From the NCBI RefSeq assembly GCF_013415885.1, contig NZ_CP058910.1:1488001-1552000 (forward strand): a DNA stretch of 64,000 nucleotides, in the 5' to 3' direction. The position numbers and the translations under genes are program-made. Under the pieces are notes generated by a model, which was not told where the DNA came from, made no database searches, and worked only from the letters and a program-made list of their open reading frames with translations. The DNA comes from Halosimplex rubrum (GTDB lineage: Archaea > Halobacteriota > Halobacteria > Halobacteriales > Haloarculaceae). Below are positions 17,582-25,931 of the stretch, one piece after another (position 1 is the stretch's first letter; every line of letters starts with the position of its first letter).

Positions 17582-18846
17582 GCGACTCGGAGATAGGGAC
17601 CGCGACTGCAACCGAGCCGTCAACCGCACGCCAACAGGCCATCGACTCCGCGCGGAGCTGGCTGCTCGTCGCGCTGGGCGTCTGCATGCTCACCACCATC
17701 TGGGGCGTCATATTCACGTTCACCGTCTACGCGGGTCGGCTCTCGACCGCGTTCGACCTCACTGGGCTACAGGCCTCGTCGGTCTTCTCGATCACGACGG
17801 CGGTGTTTCTGGTCTCGGGCGGCGTCTTCGGCGTAGTCGCCGCGCGATTCCCGCTGCGGCCGGTCGTCGCGGCCGCCGGTGTCGGTCTGGCGGTCGCCGC
17901 CGCCGGACTCGGGGCCGTCGACTCGTACGTCGGCGTCATCGCCGCGTTCGCGCTGCTCGGGACGGCCGGCGGCACGGCGTTCATCGTCGTCGTCTCGCTG
18001 GTCCCCCAGTGGTTCGACGCCCACGAGGGTACCGCGATGGGCATCACGATGGCCGGCAACGGGCTCGGCGTACTCATCGTCCCGTTCGCGTGGCTCTGGC
18101 TGTTCGACCGCGTGGACTTTCCCACCGCCTTCGCCGCCGTCGCCGGCGCGGCCGCGGTGGTCGTCATCCTGTCGAGTCTCGTCTTCCGGCGACCGCCCGG
18201 CCACTCCGAGACGACGAGCACTGTCGGCGTCGACTGGCTGCGCCGGCGGCTCGCCGACAGATCCTTCGTCGGCGCGGCGCTCGGCTACGGCTTGCTGTGG
18301 GGCTGGTACTACGTCCTCTCCTCACAACTGGTCGACATCCTCACGGGGAACGGCGTCGACGCCGCCGTCGCGGCGGGCGCGTTCGGGATCGTCGGTGGTG
18401 TCAGCATCGTCGCCCGCGTCGGCGGTGGCTTCGTCGGCGACCGCCTCGGGGCGCGCAACGTGTTCGCGGCCTGTGTCGCGCTCACCGCCGCGTGCGTCCT
18501 CGTGCTCCCGGCAGTCGGGTCGCGACCGGCGCTGTACGCCGTGCTGGTCGGCTTCGGTATCGGCAACGGGACCCTCGCCGCGCTCTGGTCACCGATCGTC
18601 CTCACGCGATTCGGTTCCGAGAACGCAACGGCGACCGTCGGCCTCCTCAACACCTCGACCGCCGGTGCGGCCTTCCTCTCGCCGCTCGCGATCAGCGCGC
18701 TTCGCGGCGTCACGGGCGGCTACACCGTCCCGCTCGTCGCCCTGGCGCTCGTCACCGCGGTCGGCGTCGCGCTCTTCCATTGGGGGACCGCCCCGGCGAG
18801 CGAACGGGGGGTACTTGAACGGGCTTTCAGGATAGCATCGGACTGA
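17578..18846 (+). CDS. MFS transporter (oxalate/formate antiporter-like)
   Basis: A 422-residue protein with twelve predicted helices. A central FRRPPGHSETTSTVGVDWLRRR cytoplasmic loop splits two six-helix halves, and GDRLGARNVF matches the conserved MFS loop. The general layout resembles monocarboxylate and oxalate/formate transporters. It starts at GTG 17578, overlapping the SDR stop. A carboxylic or hydroxy acid whose metabolism involves the SDR would be a sensible substrate (inference). Confidence 0.87.
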   Translation: MSDSEIGTATATEPSTARQQAIDSARSWLLVALGVCMLTTIWGVIFTFTVYAGRLSTAFDLTGLQASSVFSITTAVFLVSGGVFGVVAARFPLRPVVAAAGVGLAVAAAGLGAVDSYVGVIAAFALLGTAGGTAFIVVVSLVPQWFDAHEGTAMGITMAGNGLGVLIVPFAWLWLFDRVDFPTAFAAVAGAAAVVVILSSLVFRRPPGHSETTSTVGVDWLRRRLADRSFVGAALGYGLLWGWYYVLSSQLVDILTGNGVDAAVAAGAFGIVGGVSIVARVGGGFVGDRLGARNVFAACVALTAACVLVLPAVGSRPALYAVLVGFGIGNGTLAALWSPIVLTRFGSENATATVGLLNTSTAGAAFLSPLAISALRGVTGGYTVPLVALALVTAVGVALFHWGTAPASERGVLERAFRIASD

Positions 18847-18877
18847 AGGACGGACCCGCCCACGGTCTAGCCGAGCC

Positions 18878-19258
18878 ATGGACGTTACCAGCTTGCAGTC
18901 CGCCGACACCGAGGAGACGGACCATCCGGTACAGGTCGGGACGCCGCTCCTCTCGGAGGGAGTCGAGAGCGCCTTCGACGGAGTCTCGGTCGACGCCGCC
19001 GAAGTGACCTTCCGCCCGGGCGAGCGCACCAAGTTCCACGCCCACGCCGGGGTGCAGATCCTCTACGTCACCGAGGGCACGGGGACGATCGGCAACCGCG
19101 AGGAGGAACGCGAGGTTTCGGAAGGCGACCTGGTCGTCTTCGAGCCCGGCGAGGAGCACTGGCACGGGGCGAGCGAGGACGCCGACTCGGCGTTCAGCCA
19201 CGTCTACTTCCTCGCCGAGCCCGAGGACGGCGAACTGGCGATCCAGGAAGCCCCCTGA
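18878..19258 (+). CDS. Cupin-domain protein
   Basis: A 126-residue single-domain cupin. Motif 1 is visible as KFHAHAGVQILYVTEGTGTIG (His residues plus Glu as metal ligands) and motif 2 as EGDLVVFEPGEEHWHGAS. The pattern implies a bound metal; the reaction is unknown. It follows the SDR-MFS pair on the same strand after 31 bases and may belong to that unit. Confidence 0.88.
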   Translation: MDVTSLQSADTEETDHPVQVGTPLLSEGVESAFDGVSVDAAEVTFRPGERTKFHAHAGVQILYVTEGTGTIGNREEEREVSEGDLVVFEPGEEHWHGASEDADSAFSHVYFLAEPEDGELAIQEAP

Positions 19259-19587
19259 GCGGTCCACCGCGCTCGGCGCGCCGCGACGGACTCGGTGTTC
19301 CGTGCAGGAGTGGCAACGACAACGGCCGTACCCGACGATACCGCGGGGTACAGCCCCGCGACGTTCGTCGCCCCCTCGCCGCTCCGAAGCGGATTTTATA
19401 TCGCGGTATGTGATTTATGTCGTCTCCCGTCGAGCACTGGTGGCAGTCCATCCGCTCGCCGAGTGTGGTGTCGATCGGCCGTGAGCGGGCTGAAACGGCC
19501 CGACCGACGCGGATCGCGGTCGACTGACCCGGGACGAGCGGCCGCGCGACACCATCCTTTTTGTGCGAGCTCGTCAGTCGGGGAACC
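19259..19587. other. Intergenic region with one copy of the 27-bp motif
   Basis: No coding signal. Apart from the 27-bp motif at 19392-19418 the stretch is featureless. A T-rich patch just before 19565 is a likely promoter for the gene at 19588. Confidence 0.5.
19392..19418 (+). repeat. 27-bp motif, copy 1
   Basis: Core TATCGCGGTATGTGATTTAT preceded by GATTTTA. Two close relatives occur at 50179-50205 (+) and 51244-51270 (-). See the matching finding. Confidence 0.75.
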
Positions 19588-20841
19588 ATGGCGACGGCGA
19601 CCGAGGACCTGACGGAGCCGCACGTGCTCGCCCGGGCCAAGCGGCGGCTGTTCCCCGAGGACGGCGCCGAGGCCTACGCGGTCGTCGACACGCAGTTCGC
19701 CCGGGAGCGGTGGGTCGACCGCGCGACGATCGACGAGGCGGTCCGCGAGGCGCTGGCGCCGTTCAACCACGTTCGGGTCGGGTCGGGCTACCCCGACCTG
19801 GTGGGCGTACGGCCGCTCGACGACGACCTGCTGGCGGTCGACCGCTTGGGCGGCGAGCCGCCGCTGATCGCCGTCGAGGCGAAGGGGTACGCGGGCGGCG
19901 GCGTCGACACCGAGCGCGGCATCGTCCAGGCCCGGGACCGCCTCGGCGAGGCCAACGTCGCGTTTCTGGCCGCACCGAGCGCGGCGATCTCCCAGACCGA
20001 CCGCTCGCTGGCGAGAGAGTGCAACGTCGGCGTGCTCGCGGTCGACGGGGACGGCGACGTTCGAGCCCTCGAACGGCCCCGCGTGGTCGGCAACCGCACC
20101 GCCGACGCGGCGACGAGCATCCGCTTCCAGGCCAGCGCACAGGGCGTCGCCGGCAAGAGCTTCGGCCTCAACCACCCGAAGAACTACCTCGCCTACCCGC
20201 TGGCGGTCGCCCACGACCGCGACACCGAGACGGTGCTCGCCGAGCGAGTCGTCGGGGCGACCGACGCGGCCCGCGCGGGCGCCGCGTTCCTGAACCTCGT
20301 CGCCGTCGAACCCGACCGGACGACGCTGACGGCGCTCGGCAAGGAGGTCGTCCGCTTCGGGCTCGCGGAGTGCGGCAGCGTCGACGCCGCACTCGACGCC
20401 TTCGAGGCCTGGAAGCGCTCCCGAAAGCGCTTCTGCGAGGTCGCGCCGAAGTGGGGCCAGCTCGCCCGCCGTGTCGTCTACGCCTATCCGGCGACCGAGT
20501 TGCTCGTGACCGAACTCCAGTCGCTCCACGACGACGGCGAGCGCGACCCCACGCTCCGCGAGTTCGTCGAGTACCTGCACGAACTGCACCCGACGTTCAC
20601 CGTCGAGTTGTTCCTCCGCGGTGACGAGGGCGTTCGCGGCCGCGCGCTGACCGACGACGGCGACCTCCGGAGCGAGGTCCTGGCCGACGGCGACGCCTAC
20701 CACTCGCCGACCGTCTTCCAGCTGAAGGCGATGCTGTACCACGCCGGAATCGTCTCCGAACGCGGCAGCGAACCCCATCGGCTCGACCCCCGCGAGGACC
20801 GCTGGGCGCTGCGCCACGACGTGAGTCCCGTCCGCGAGTGA
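19588..20841 (+). CDS. Conserved protein with a putative PD-(D/E)XK nuclease core
   Basis: A 417-residue soluble protein with no family I can name. Residues about 63-105 read VGSGYPDLVGV, then LIAVEAKGYAGGG. This is the Pro-Asp followed by Glu-x-Lys on adjacent strands that typifies PD-(D/E)XK nucleases. The middle part (NHPKNYLAYPLAVAHDRD, then a Thr-rich TLTALGKEVVRFG helix pair) looks like a winged-helix DNA-binding region. The C-terminal third is helical. The start at ATG 19588 is the first Met with normal acidic sequence after it; a Met at 19561 is in frame. No methylase or other defence gene is adjacent. Confidence 0.75.
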   Translation: MATATEDLTEPHVLARAKRRLFPEDGAEAYAVVDTQFARERWVDRATIDEAVREALAPFNHVRVGSGYPDLVGVRPLDDDLLAVDRLGGEPPLIAVEAKGYAGGGVDTERGIVQARDRLGEANVAFLAAPSAAISQTDRSLARECNVGVLAVDGDGDVRALERPRVVGNRTADAATSIRFQASAQGVAGKSFGLNHPKNYLAYPLAVAHDRDTETVLAERVVGATDAARAGAAFLNLVAVEPDRTTLTALGKEVVRFGLAECGSVDAALDAFEAWKRSRKRFCEVAPKWGQLARRVVYAYPATELLVTELQSLHDDGERDPTLREFVEYLHELHPTFTVELFLRGDEGVRGRALTDDGDLRSEVLADGDAYHSPTVFQLKAMLYHAGIVSERGSEPHRLDPREDRWALRHDVSPVRE

Positions 20842-21236
20842 GTGCGCGGTCGACCGCCTCGGGACCGTGGCGCGTTCGCAACATCGTCTCACACCGCCGT
20901 CAGTTCTAAGTGCGGCCTCGGGATAGGTTCGGCCGAAGCGTTCTATGACCCGCCGGATCGTCGGTCGTCCGGTGTTCGACCCGCGCTCGCCGCCCGCGGC
21001 ACGAGCGGCCCGATAGCTGCAGCACTCGGGTTCGCGTCGCTCCGCTACGTTCCGTAGCCGCAGTCGCTCGGTCGAACACACACGCACATGCCGACATCTG
21101 CCGAGTCCCCTAGCCGGGGCTCGTTCACGCACGCATCGTATCGACGACAGTCGCATCGCTCGCGGTCGCCCCGACCGCTCGAACCTCCAGACGCGCCGCT
21201 CGACTCCGCCGCTCCGCCCGCTGGAGGTGGTCACCG
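20842..21236. other. Intergenic stretch without a recognisable gene
   Basis: About 395 bases with no supported ORF. The only clear signal is a Shine-Dalgarno-like GGAGGTGG at about 21222-21229 that serves the MFS gene at 21237. The rest is Arg/Ser-coding noise in every frame. Confidence 0.5.
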
Positions 21237-22595
21237 ATGACCACTGCTACCGAGACGGTCGAGTCCGACGACGCGGTAGGCAGTGAAGACACGACCGCCG
21301 CCCAGCCGTCGCTCTGGCGAAACCGCGACTTCCGCCGCTTTTTCGCCGGACAGTTCGTGACCAACGCCGGGGACAGCCTCTACAGCGTCGCGGTGGTGTG
21401 GCTCGTCTTCGAACTCAGCGGCTCGACGGTCCTCACTGGGATCGCCAACGCCGTGTTGTTGCTCCCGTGGCTCCTGCAGATCCTCGCCGGGCCGGTCGTC
21501 GACCGGCTCCCGCTACGACCCGTCCTCGTCGGGTCCCAACTGCTCCAGGGCGTCGTCGTCCTCGCGCTGCCGCTCGCGGCGGCGACCGGGAATCTGAGCG
21601 TCGGCATCATCTTCGCGGTCGTCCCGCTTCTGACGCTCGCGACGCTGCTGATGGCGCCGATGCAGGCGACGGTCGTCCCGCGGATCGTCCCCGACGAGCA
21701 GCTTTCGAACGCGAACTCCGCGCTGGCCACGGTCACGCTCGGCCTGGACATGATCTTCGACGCGCTCGGCGGCGCCGTCATCGCCGTCTTCGGCGCGACG
21801 GCGCTGTTCATCTTCGACGCGGGGACGTTCGTCCTCGCCGCCCTGCTGTTCGCCGGAGTCGCGGTGTCGCGGTCGGCCGGCGGCGACTCCGTCCGGGAAA
21901 CGGGCGGGGACGACCCCGACGCCAACGGCGAGTCGATCCTCGGCGCGTACGTCGCGGACCTGCGCGACGGGATCGAGGTGCTGCGCGGCACCGTCTTCGT
22001 CGAACTCGTGGTGACGACGGCGGTGGCGAACCTCGCGACGGGCGTGACGCTCGCGGTCCTGCCGGCCTACGGCGACGCGCTCGGCGGCCCCGCCGTCTAC
22101 GGAGCCTTGCTCGGCGCGCTCGGCGTCGGTCGGCTGGTCGGCTCGCTGCTCGCGCCGTACCTGGAGGGCGTCCCGTACGGCCGACTGCTGCTCGTCGGCA
22201 ACGCCGCCGGCGCCGTCTGCTGGCTCGGCGCGGTCGCCGCGCCGTCGCCCGCGCTCACCGTCGTCCTCTTCGGGCTCGCGTGGATCCCTGCGGGCGCCAG
22301 CGGCGTGCTCACGGCGACGCTCAACCAGACCGTCTTCCCGACTGACCTGCTCGGCCGCGTCTCGACGATCAAGGGGACCGCTTCCGGCGCGACGCTCCCC
22401 CTCGGATCGCTGGTCGGCGGCGTCGTCGCCGAACTGCTGGGAACGGCGACGACGGTCGGGCTGGCGGCGTTCGGGTTCGGGTTCACGGCGCTGTACCTGC
22501 TGGCTCGCCCGCGACTCCGGCGACTCCCGGCGGTCGCCGACGCCGACCCGGCCGCCTTCGGCGTGACGGTCGCGTCGGAGTCCGGGAGGGAGTGA
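21237..22595 (+). CDS. MFS transporter (EntS/MFS_3-like efflux type)
   Basis: A 452-residue, twelve-helix protein. The first helix region LWRNRDFRRFFAGQFVTNAGDSLYSVAVVWLVFEL is the hallmark of the MFS_3 group (enterobactin-exporter and macrolide-efflux relatives). A Gly/Asp-rich loop (GGDSVRETGGDDPDANGES) splits the halves. It probably exports a small molecule; the substrate cannot be guessed. GGAGGTGG about 8 bases before the ATG supports this start. Confidence 0.88.
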   Translation: MTTATETVESDDAVGSEDTTAAQPSLWRNRDFRRFFAGQFVTNAGDSLYSVAVVWLVFELSGSTVLTGIANAVLLLPWLLQILAGPVVDRLPLRPVLVGSQLLQGVVVLALPLAAATGNLSVGIIFAVVPLLTLATLLMAPMQATVVPRIVPDEQLSNANSALATVTLGLDMIFDALGGAVIAVFGATALFIFDAGTFVLAALLFAGVAVSRSAGGDSVRETGGDDPDANGESILGAYVADLRDGIEVLRGTVFVELVVTTAVANLATGVTLAVLPAYGDALGGPAVYGALLGALGVGRLVGSLLAPYLEGVPYGRLLLVGNAAGAVCWLGAVAAPSPALTVVLFGLAWIPAGASGVLTATLNQTVFPTDLLGRVSTIKGTASGATLPLGSLVGGVVAELLGTATTVGLAAFGFGFTALYLLARPRLRRLPAVADADPAAFGVTVASESGRE

Positions 22596-22679
22596 CGCCT
22601 GTACCCTGTCGCCGCCCCCCTCTCGCCCGTCGTGACGGACAAAGCACTTACTTCGGCCACCGCTCACCCGTAGACGAGC

Positions 22680-23327
22680 ATGCGCCCAGCCCACGCGGTC
22701 GCCCTCTGTGTCGTCGTCACGCTCGCCGGCTGCGCGACGTTCGGGGGACCGGCGACCGACACCGGCACCGAGACGCCGCCGGCCGAGTCCGCGACTCCCG
22801 CGGCCGGTCCGACCGCGGGACCGACGACCGCGGGGACGGAGACGCCGGTCCCGCTCGACCTCCCGGAGGGTATCGACCGTGACGAGGTGACGCCGGCGTG
22901 GGGGCTCTCGGAGGGCGACCGGGAGAGCTTCGAGGCCGCCCGCGGGGCCGACGAGTGGGTCGAACTGGAGTCCAGCGGAGCCGCCGAGACGTTCAACGAC
23001 CTCCGATACGTGTACGCTGACGGCCGAGTCTGGGAGGTCTGGTACACGTACGGGACGCCCGCGTATCTGGTCGACACCGGGAACGTGTCGGCCGACGAGC
23101 GCGTCGTCGCCTACGGGACCCTCTCGACGGAGCAACAGCGGCTGTTCGACCGGGTCCGCACGGGCTCCGGGTGTTGCCCGGGACCGGACCAGGAGGGCGT
23201 GGAGCTGCCGGCTACCGTCCGGTACGACGACGAGACCTACCTCGTCGAGTCGGGCACGCGGAGCTTCGCGCACGGCGCCATCGACGTCGACCCCTACGAG
23301 CCCCGGCGGACGGTCACCGAGGAGTGA
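22680..23327 (+). CDS. Secreted lipoprotein of unknown function
   Basis: A 215-residue protein with a short signal (MRPAHAVALCVVVTLAGC), lipobox LAGC with Cys18 and no twin arginine, so probably a Sec substrate. A Thr/Pro/Ala/Gly linker of about 45 residues (TDTGTETPPAESATPAAGP) leads to a mature domain rich in Tyr, Asp and Glu, with a CCPGPDQEG segment and strands VRYDDETYLVESG. No family is recognised. Confidence 0.72.
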   Translation: MRPAHAVALCVVVTLAGCATFGGPATDTGTETPPAESATPAAGPTAGPTTAGTETPVPLDLPEGIDRDEVTPAWGLSEGDRESFEAARGADEWVELESSGAAETFNDLRYVYADGRVWEVWYTYGTPAYLVDTGNVSADERVVAYGTLSTEQQRLFDRVRTGSGCCPGPDQEGVELPATVRYDDETYLVESGTRSFAHGAIDVDPYEPRRTVTEE

Positions 23328-23429
23328 GCCGACCCCCGTCGCCTCGCGGGCGCGACCGGCGGCGGACCGGATCCCGGCGCTTGCCGGTCCCGCGCTTTTG
23401 AGCCCGCTCGACGTATCTCGAACGGAACC

Positions 23430-23852
23430 ATGAACTTCGACGAGTTCACCGGGACGGTCCAGCACCGACTCGAACTACCCGGGACGGGGGAGGCCGTCCG
23501 CGCGACCCGCGCGACGCTGACGACGCTCGGCGAGCGGATCCAGGCGGGGGAGGCGACCGACCTCGCGGGCCCGCTCCCGATGGAGGTCGACTTCTATCTG
23601 ACCGGCGCCGTCGCCGAGCACGGCCAGCGCTTCGACTGGAACGAGTTCCTCGACCGCGTCGCCGAGCGGGAGGGCCAGACGGCGCCCGACGACCGGGCCG
23701 ACGTGGCCCACCACGCCCGGACGGTCGTCGCCGTGGCCGCCGAGGCGATACCGGCGGGACAGCTCGACCAGGTCCGCGACCAGTTGCCCGCCGACGAGGG
23801 GTGGGGGAACCTGTTCGAACTGGTCGAGGCCGACGGCGCGCAGGCGGAGTGA
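23430..23852 (+). CDS. DUF2267 domain protein
   Basis: A 140-residue helical protein matching the DUF2267 pattern: MNFDEFTGTVQHRLELPGTGEAVRATRATLTTLGERI, then AGPLPMEVDFYLTG and QLPADEGWGNLFEL. The domain spans nearly the whole length as two similar halves. Function is unknown. It is a single gene. Confidence 0.87.
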   Translation: MNFDEFTGTVQHRLELPGTGEAVRATRATLTTLGERIQAGEATDLAGPLPMEVDFYLTGAVAEHGQRFDWNEFLDRVAEREGQTAPDDRADVAHHARTVVAVAAEAIPAGQLDQVRDQLPADEGWGNLFELVEADGAQAE

Positions 23853-23938
23853 GCGCCGGCGGGCGACCCTCGGCCGACTTAACGCGGCCTCAGTGATCAG
23901 CGGTAAGCGCTAAGTGGGCGTCGTCCGAAGCCGGCAGT

Positions 23939-24235
23939 ATGTGGCGTTCTTCCCGACGGGGCCGCGACGAGGTGACCTGTATCGCCTGCGGCGACTCGGT
24001 CGCCCGTTCGGAAGCCCGGGAGTACGACAAGTTCGGCGACCGCTGGGAGCGGGCGGGCAAGGAGTTCGAGCACCTCTGCAAGCCCTGCGACCGCGAGCGC
24101 TGTCACCAGCCCCGCGGGAACCTCGAAGCCCTCCTCGAAGACGTGGAGACGGCCGCCGACGGTCGCGACCGCGACGCCTTCCTCGCCACCTACCTCGAAC
24201 TCGCCGAGCGAGCCGACTCCGTCGAGGAGCGGTAG
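23939..24235 (+). CDS. Small zinc-ribbon-like haloarchaeal protein (DUF7562-like)
   Basis: A 98-residue protein with two Cys pairs, VTCIACGDSV and LCKPCDRE, spaced to bind one zinc ion, followed by an acidic helical tail. From memory it resembles the haloarchaeal DUF7562 family. Such proteins may regulate or bind nucleic acid, but nothing here proves a function. A TATA-like CGCTAAGTG about 27 bases before the ATG fits a leaderless transcript. Confidence 0.72.
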   Translation: MWRSSRRGRDEVTCIACGDSVARSEAREYDKFGDRWERAGKEFEHLCKPCDRERCHQPRGNLEALLEDVETAADGRDRDAFLATYLELAERADSVEER

Positions 24236-24311
24236 CCGCTCCCGGACGCCGCTCGCTACTTCGAGGGCTCGTTTCGCTCTCGCCACGCGGCTCACGGCGC
24301 TTCGCGCCGAA

Positions 24312-24463
24312 AGACTCGCTCCGCTCGTCTCTCGAGCCCTGTCTCACTCCGTTCGACAGGACGCCGTTCGCATCGAGGTCTCCCTGCGGTCGACCTCGCA
24401 CTGCTCGCGGTTCCCTCCGGTCACCGCTCGCTGTTTCGAGGCTCTCACTGCGTTCGAGCCTCG
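24312..24463. repeat. Cluster of five hairpin modules with conserved 11-nt loops
   Basis: Five inverted repeats lie head to tail: 24312-24330, 24338-24360, 24374-24398, 24407-24427 and 24437-24463. Stems are 4, 6, 7, 5 and 8 bp with unrelated sequences, but each loop is 11 nt of the form TCnCTnCGnTC (for example TCACTCCGTTC, TCCCTGCGGTC, TCACTGCGTTC). The cluster fills the gap between the zinc-ribbon gene and the RNase R gene. Confidence 0.85.
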
Positions 24464-24507
24464 CCTACCACAGAAAGCCTATCTGTACCCTGGTCATAGC
24501 CCGCTAC

Positions 24508-25824
24508 ATGACTACCGAAGACGAGCAGGCCCAGGCCGGCACGGTCGAGGGCCAGGGCCCCGTCGAGATCGACGAGGAGATGGCCCGCCATCTCGAGAAC
24601 AAGCGCGAGGAGCTGTTCGAGAAGTTCGAGATCCGCGACGAGTTCCCCGCGGAAGTGATGCGCGAGGCCGAACAACGCACAGAGGGCGTCCAGGCGGAGA
24701 TCGAGGAGGAAGTCGACGAACGGCGCGACCTGCGGGACATGACGACCTGGACGACCGACCCGATCGACGCCCAGGACTTCGACGACGCCATCTCCGTCGA
24801 GAAACGGGACGACGAGTACGTCCTCTGGGTCCACATCGCCGACGTGACCCACTACGTCAACCCCGACACCGCGATGTGGGAGGAGGCCGTCGAGCGGGGC
24901 AACACCGTCTATCTCCCCGACTACACCATCCACATGCTGCCGCCGATCCTCGCCGAAACCGTGTGCTCGCTGGTCCCCAACGAGGACCGGCTGGCCCACA
25001 CCGTCGAGATGCACCTCGACCCCGAGACCCTCTCCTACGAGGACATCGACATCTACAAATCGGTCATCGAGTCGGACGCGCGGCTCACCTACTCCGAGGC
25101 CGAGGAGATCCTCGACGACCCCGCGAGCGCCGACGACCTGCTCGAAGACACCGAGGTAGACCTGGCCGAGAAGACCGAACTCGTCTGGGAGCTGGCCGAC
25201 CGGATGCACGAGCAGCGCAAGGAGGACGGGTCGCTCGTGCTCAACCCGGCCCGCGACCGCGCCCACACCATCATCGAGGAGTGCATGCTCAAGGCCAACA
25301 AGGCCGTCACGCACGAACTCATGTGGGACCGCGGGGTCGAAGCGATGTACCGCGTCCACCCCCAGCCCTCCCCCGACGAGTGGGACGAGGCGCTCCGGGA
25401 GATCCAGGATCTGGACGGCGTGTCGATCCCCGGCGACAAGTGGGACGACCCGCGCAAGGCCGTCAACGCGACGCTCGAAGAGGCCCCCGGTCGCCAGCTG
25501 AACAAGATCCAGCGGGCCGTGATGTTCGTGATGCCCCGCGCGAAGTACATGAGCGACCCCTTCGGCGGCCACCACGCGCTGAACTTCGAGATCTACGGCC
25601 ACTTCACCTCGCCCATCCGACGGCTGTCGGACCTGATCAACCACTGGATCGTCGCCACCAACGACGTGCCCGAGGACCTCCAGGCGCTGTGCAAGCACGC
25701 CTCCGACCAGCAGAAGGACGGCGAGCAGTGCGAACGCGAGTACAAGCAGTTCCTCGAAGAGGTCGGTCTCGACGCCCACGCCGTCAACAACCGCGGCATC
25801 GAAGTGATCGACGAGGAGGAGTAG
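24508..25824 (+). CDS. rnr: RNase R-like 3'-5' exoribonuclease (RNB domain only)
   Basis: A 438-residue protein, almost entirely an RNB catalytic domain. The active-site motif is TTDPIDAQDFDDAI, with three Asp residues for Mg2+ binding, and the C-terminal signature is HFTSPIRRLSDLINH. Bacterial RNase R/RNase II also carry cold-shock and S1 domains; both are absent here, as reported for haloarchaeal RNase R, which replaces the missing exosome. It would degrade RNA from the 3' end in the cytoplasm. The start at ATG 24508 follows an array of hairpin repeats. Confidence 0.9.
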   Translation: MTTEDEQAQAGTVEGQGPVEIDEEMARHLENKREELFEKFEIRDEFPAEVMREAEQRTEGVQAEIEEEVDERRDLRDMTTWTTDPIDAQDFDDAISVEKRDDEYVLWVHIADVTHYVNPDTAMWEEAVERGNTVYLPDYTIHMLPPILAETVCSLVPNEDRLAHTVEMHLDPETLSYEDIDIYKSVIESDARLTYSEAEEILDDPASADDLLEDTEVDLAEKTELVWELADRMHEQRKEDGSLVLNPARDRAHTIIEECMLKANKAVTHELMWDRGVEAMYRVHPQPSPDEWDEALREIQDLDGVSIPGDKWDDPRKAVNATLEEAPGRQLNKIQRAVMFVMPRAKYMSDPFGGHHALNFEIYGHFTSPIRRLSDLINHWIVATNDVPEDLQALCKHASDQQKDGEQCEREYKQFLEEVGLDAHAVNNRGIEVIDEEE

Positions 25825-25931
25825 CGCGGAGGGTGCGGTCCCGTCCAGTCGTCGCCGACATCCCCTCGATTCACGAACAGAAATTTCCTGCGCCAAACCT
25901 ATTTCCCCCGACCGACTGAACCGTCGTCCCG

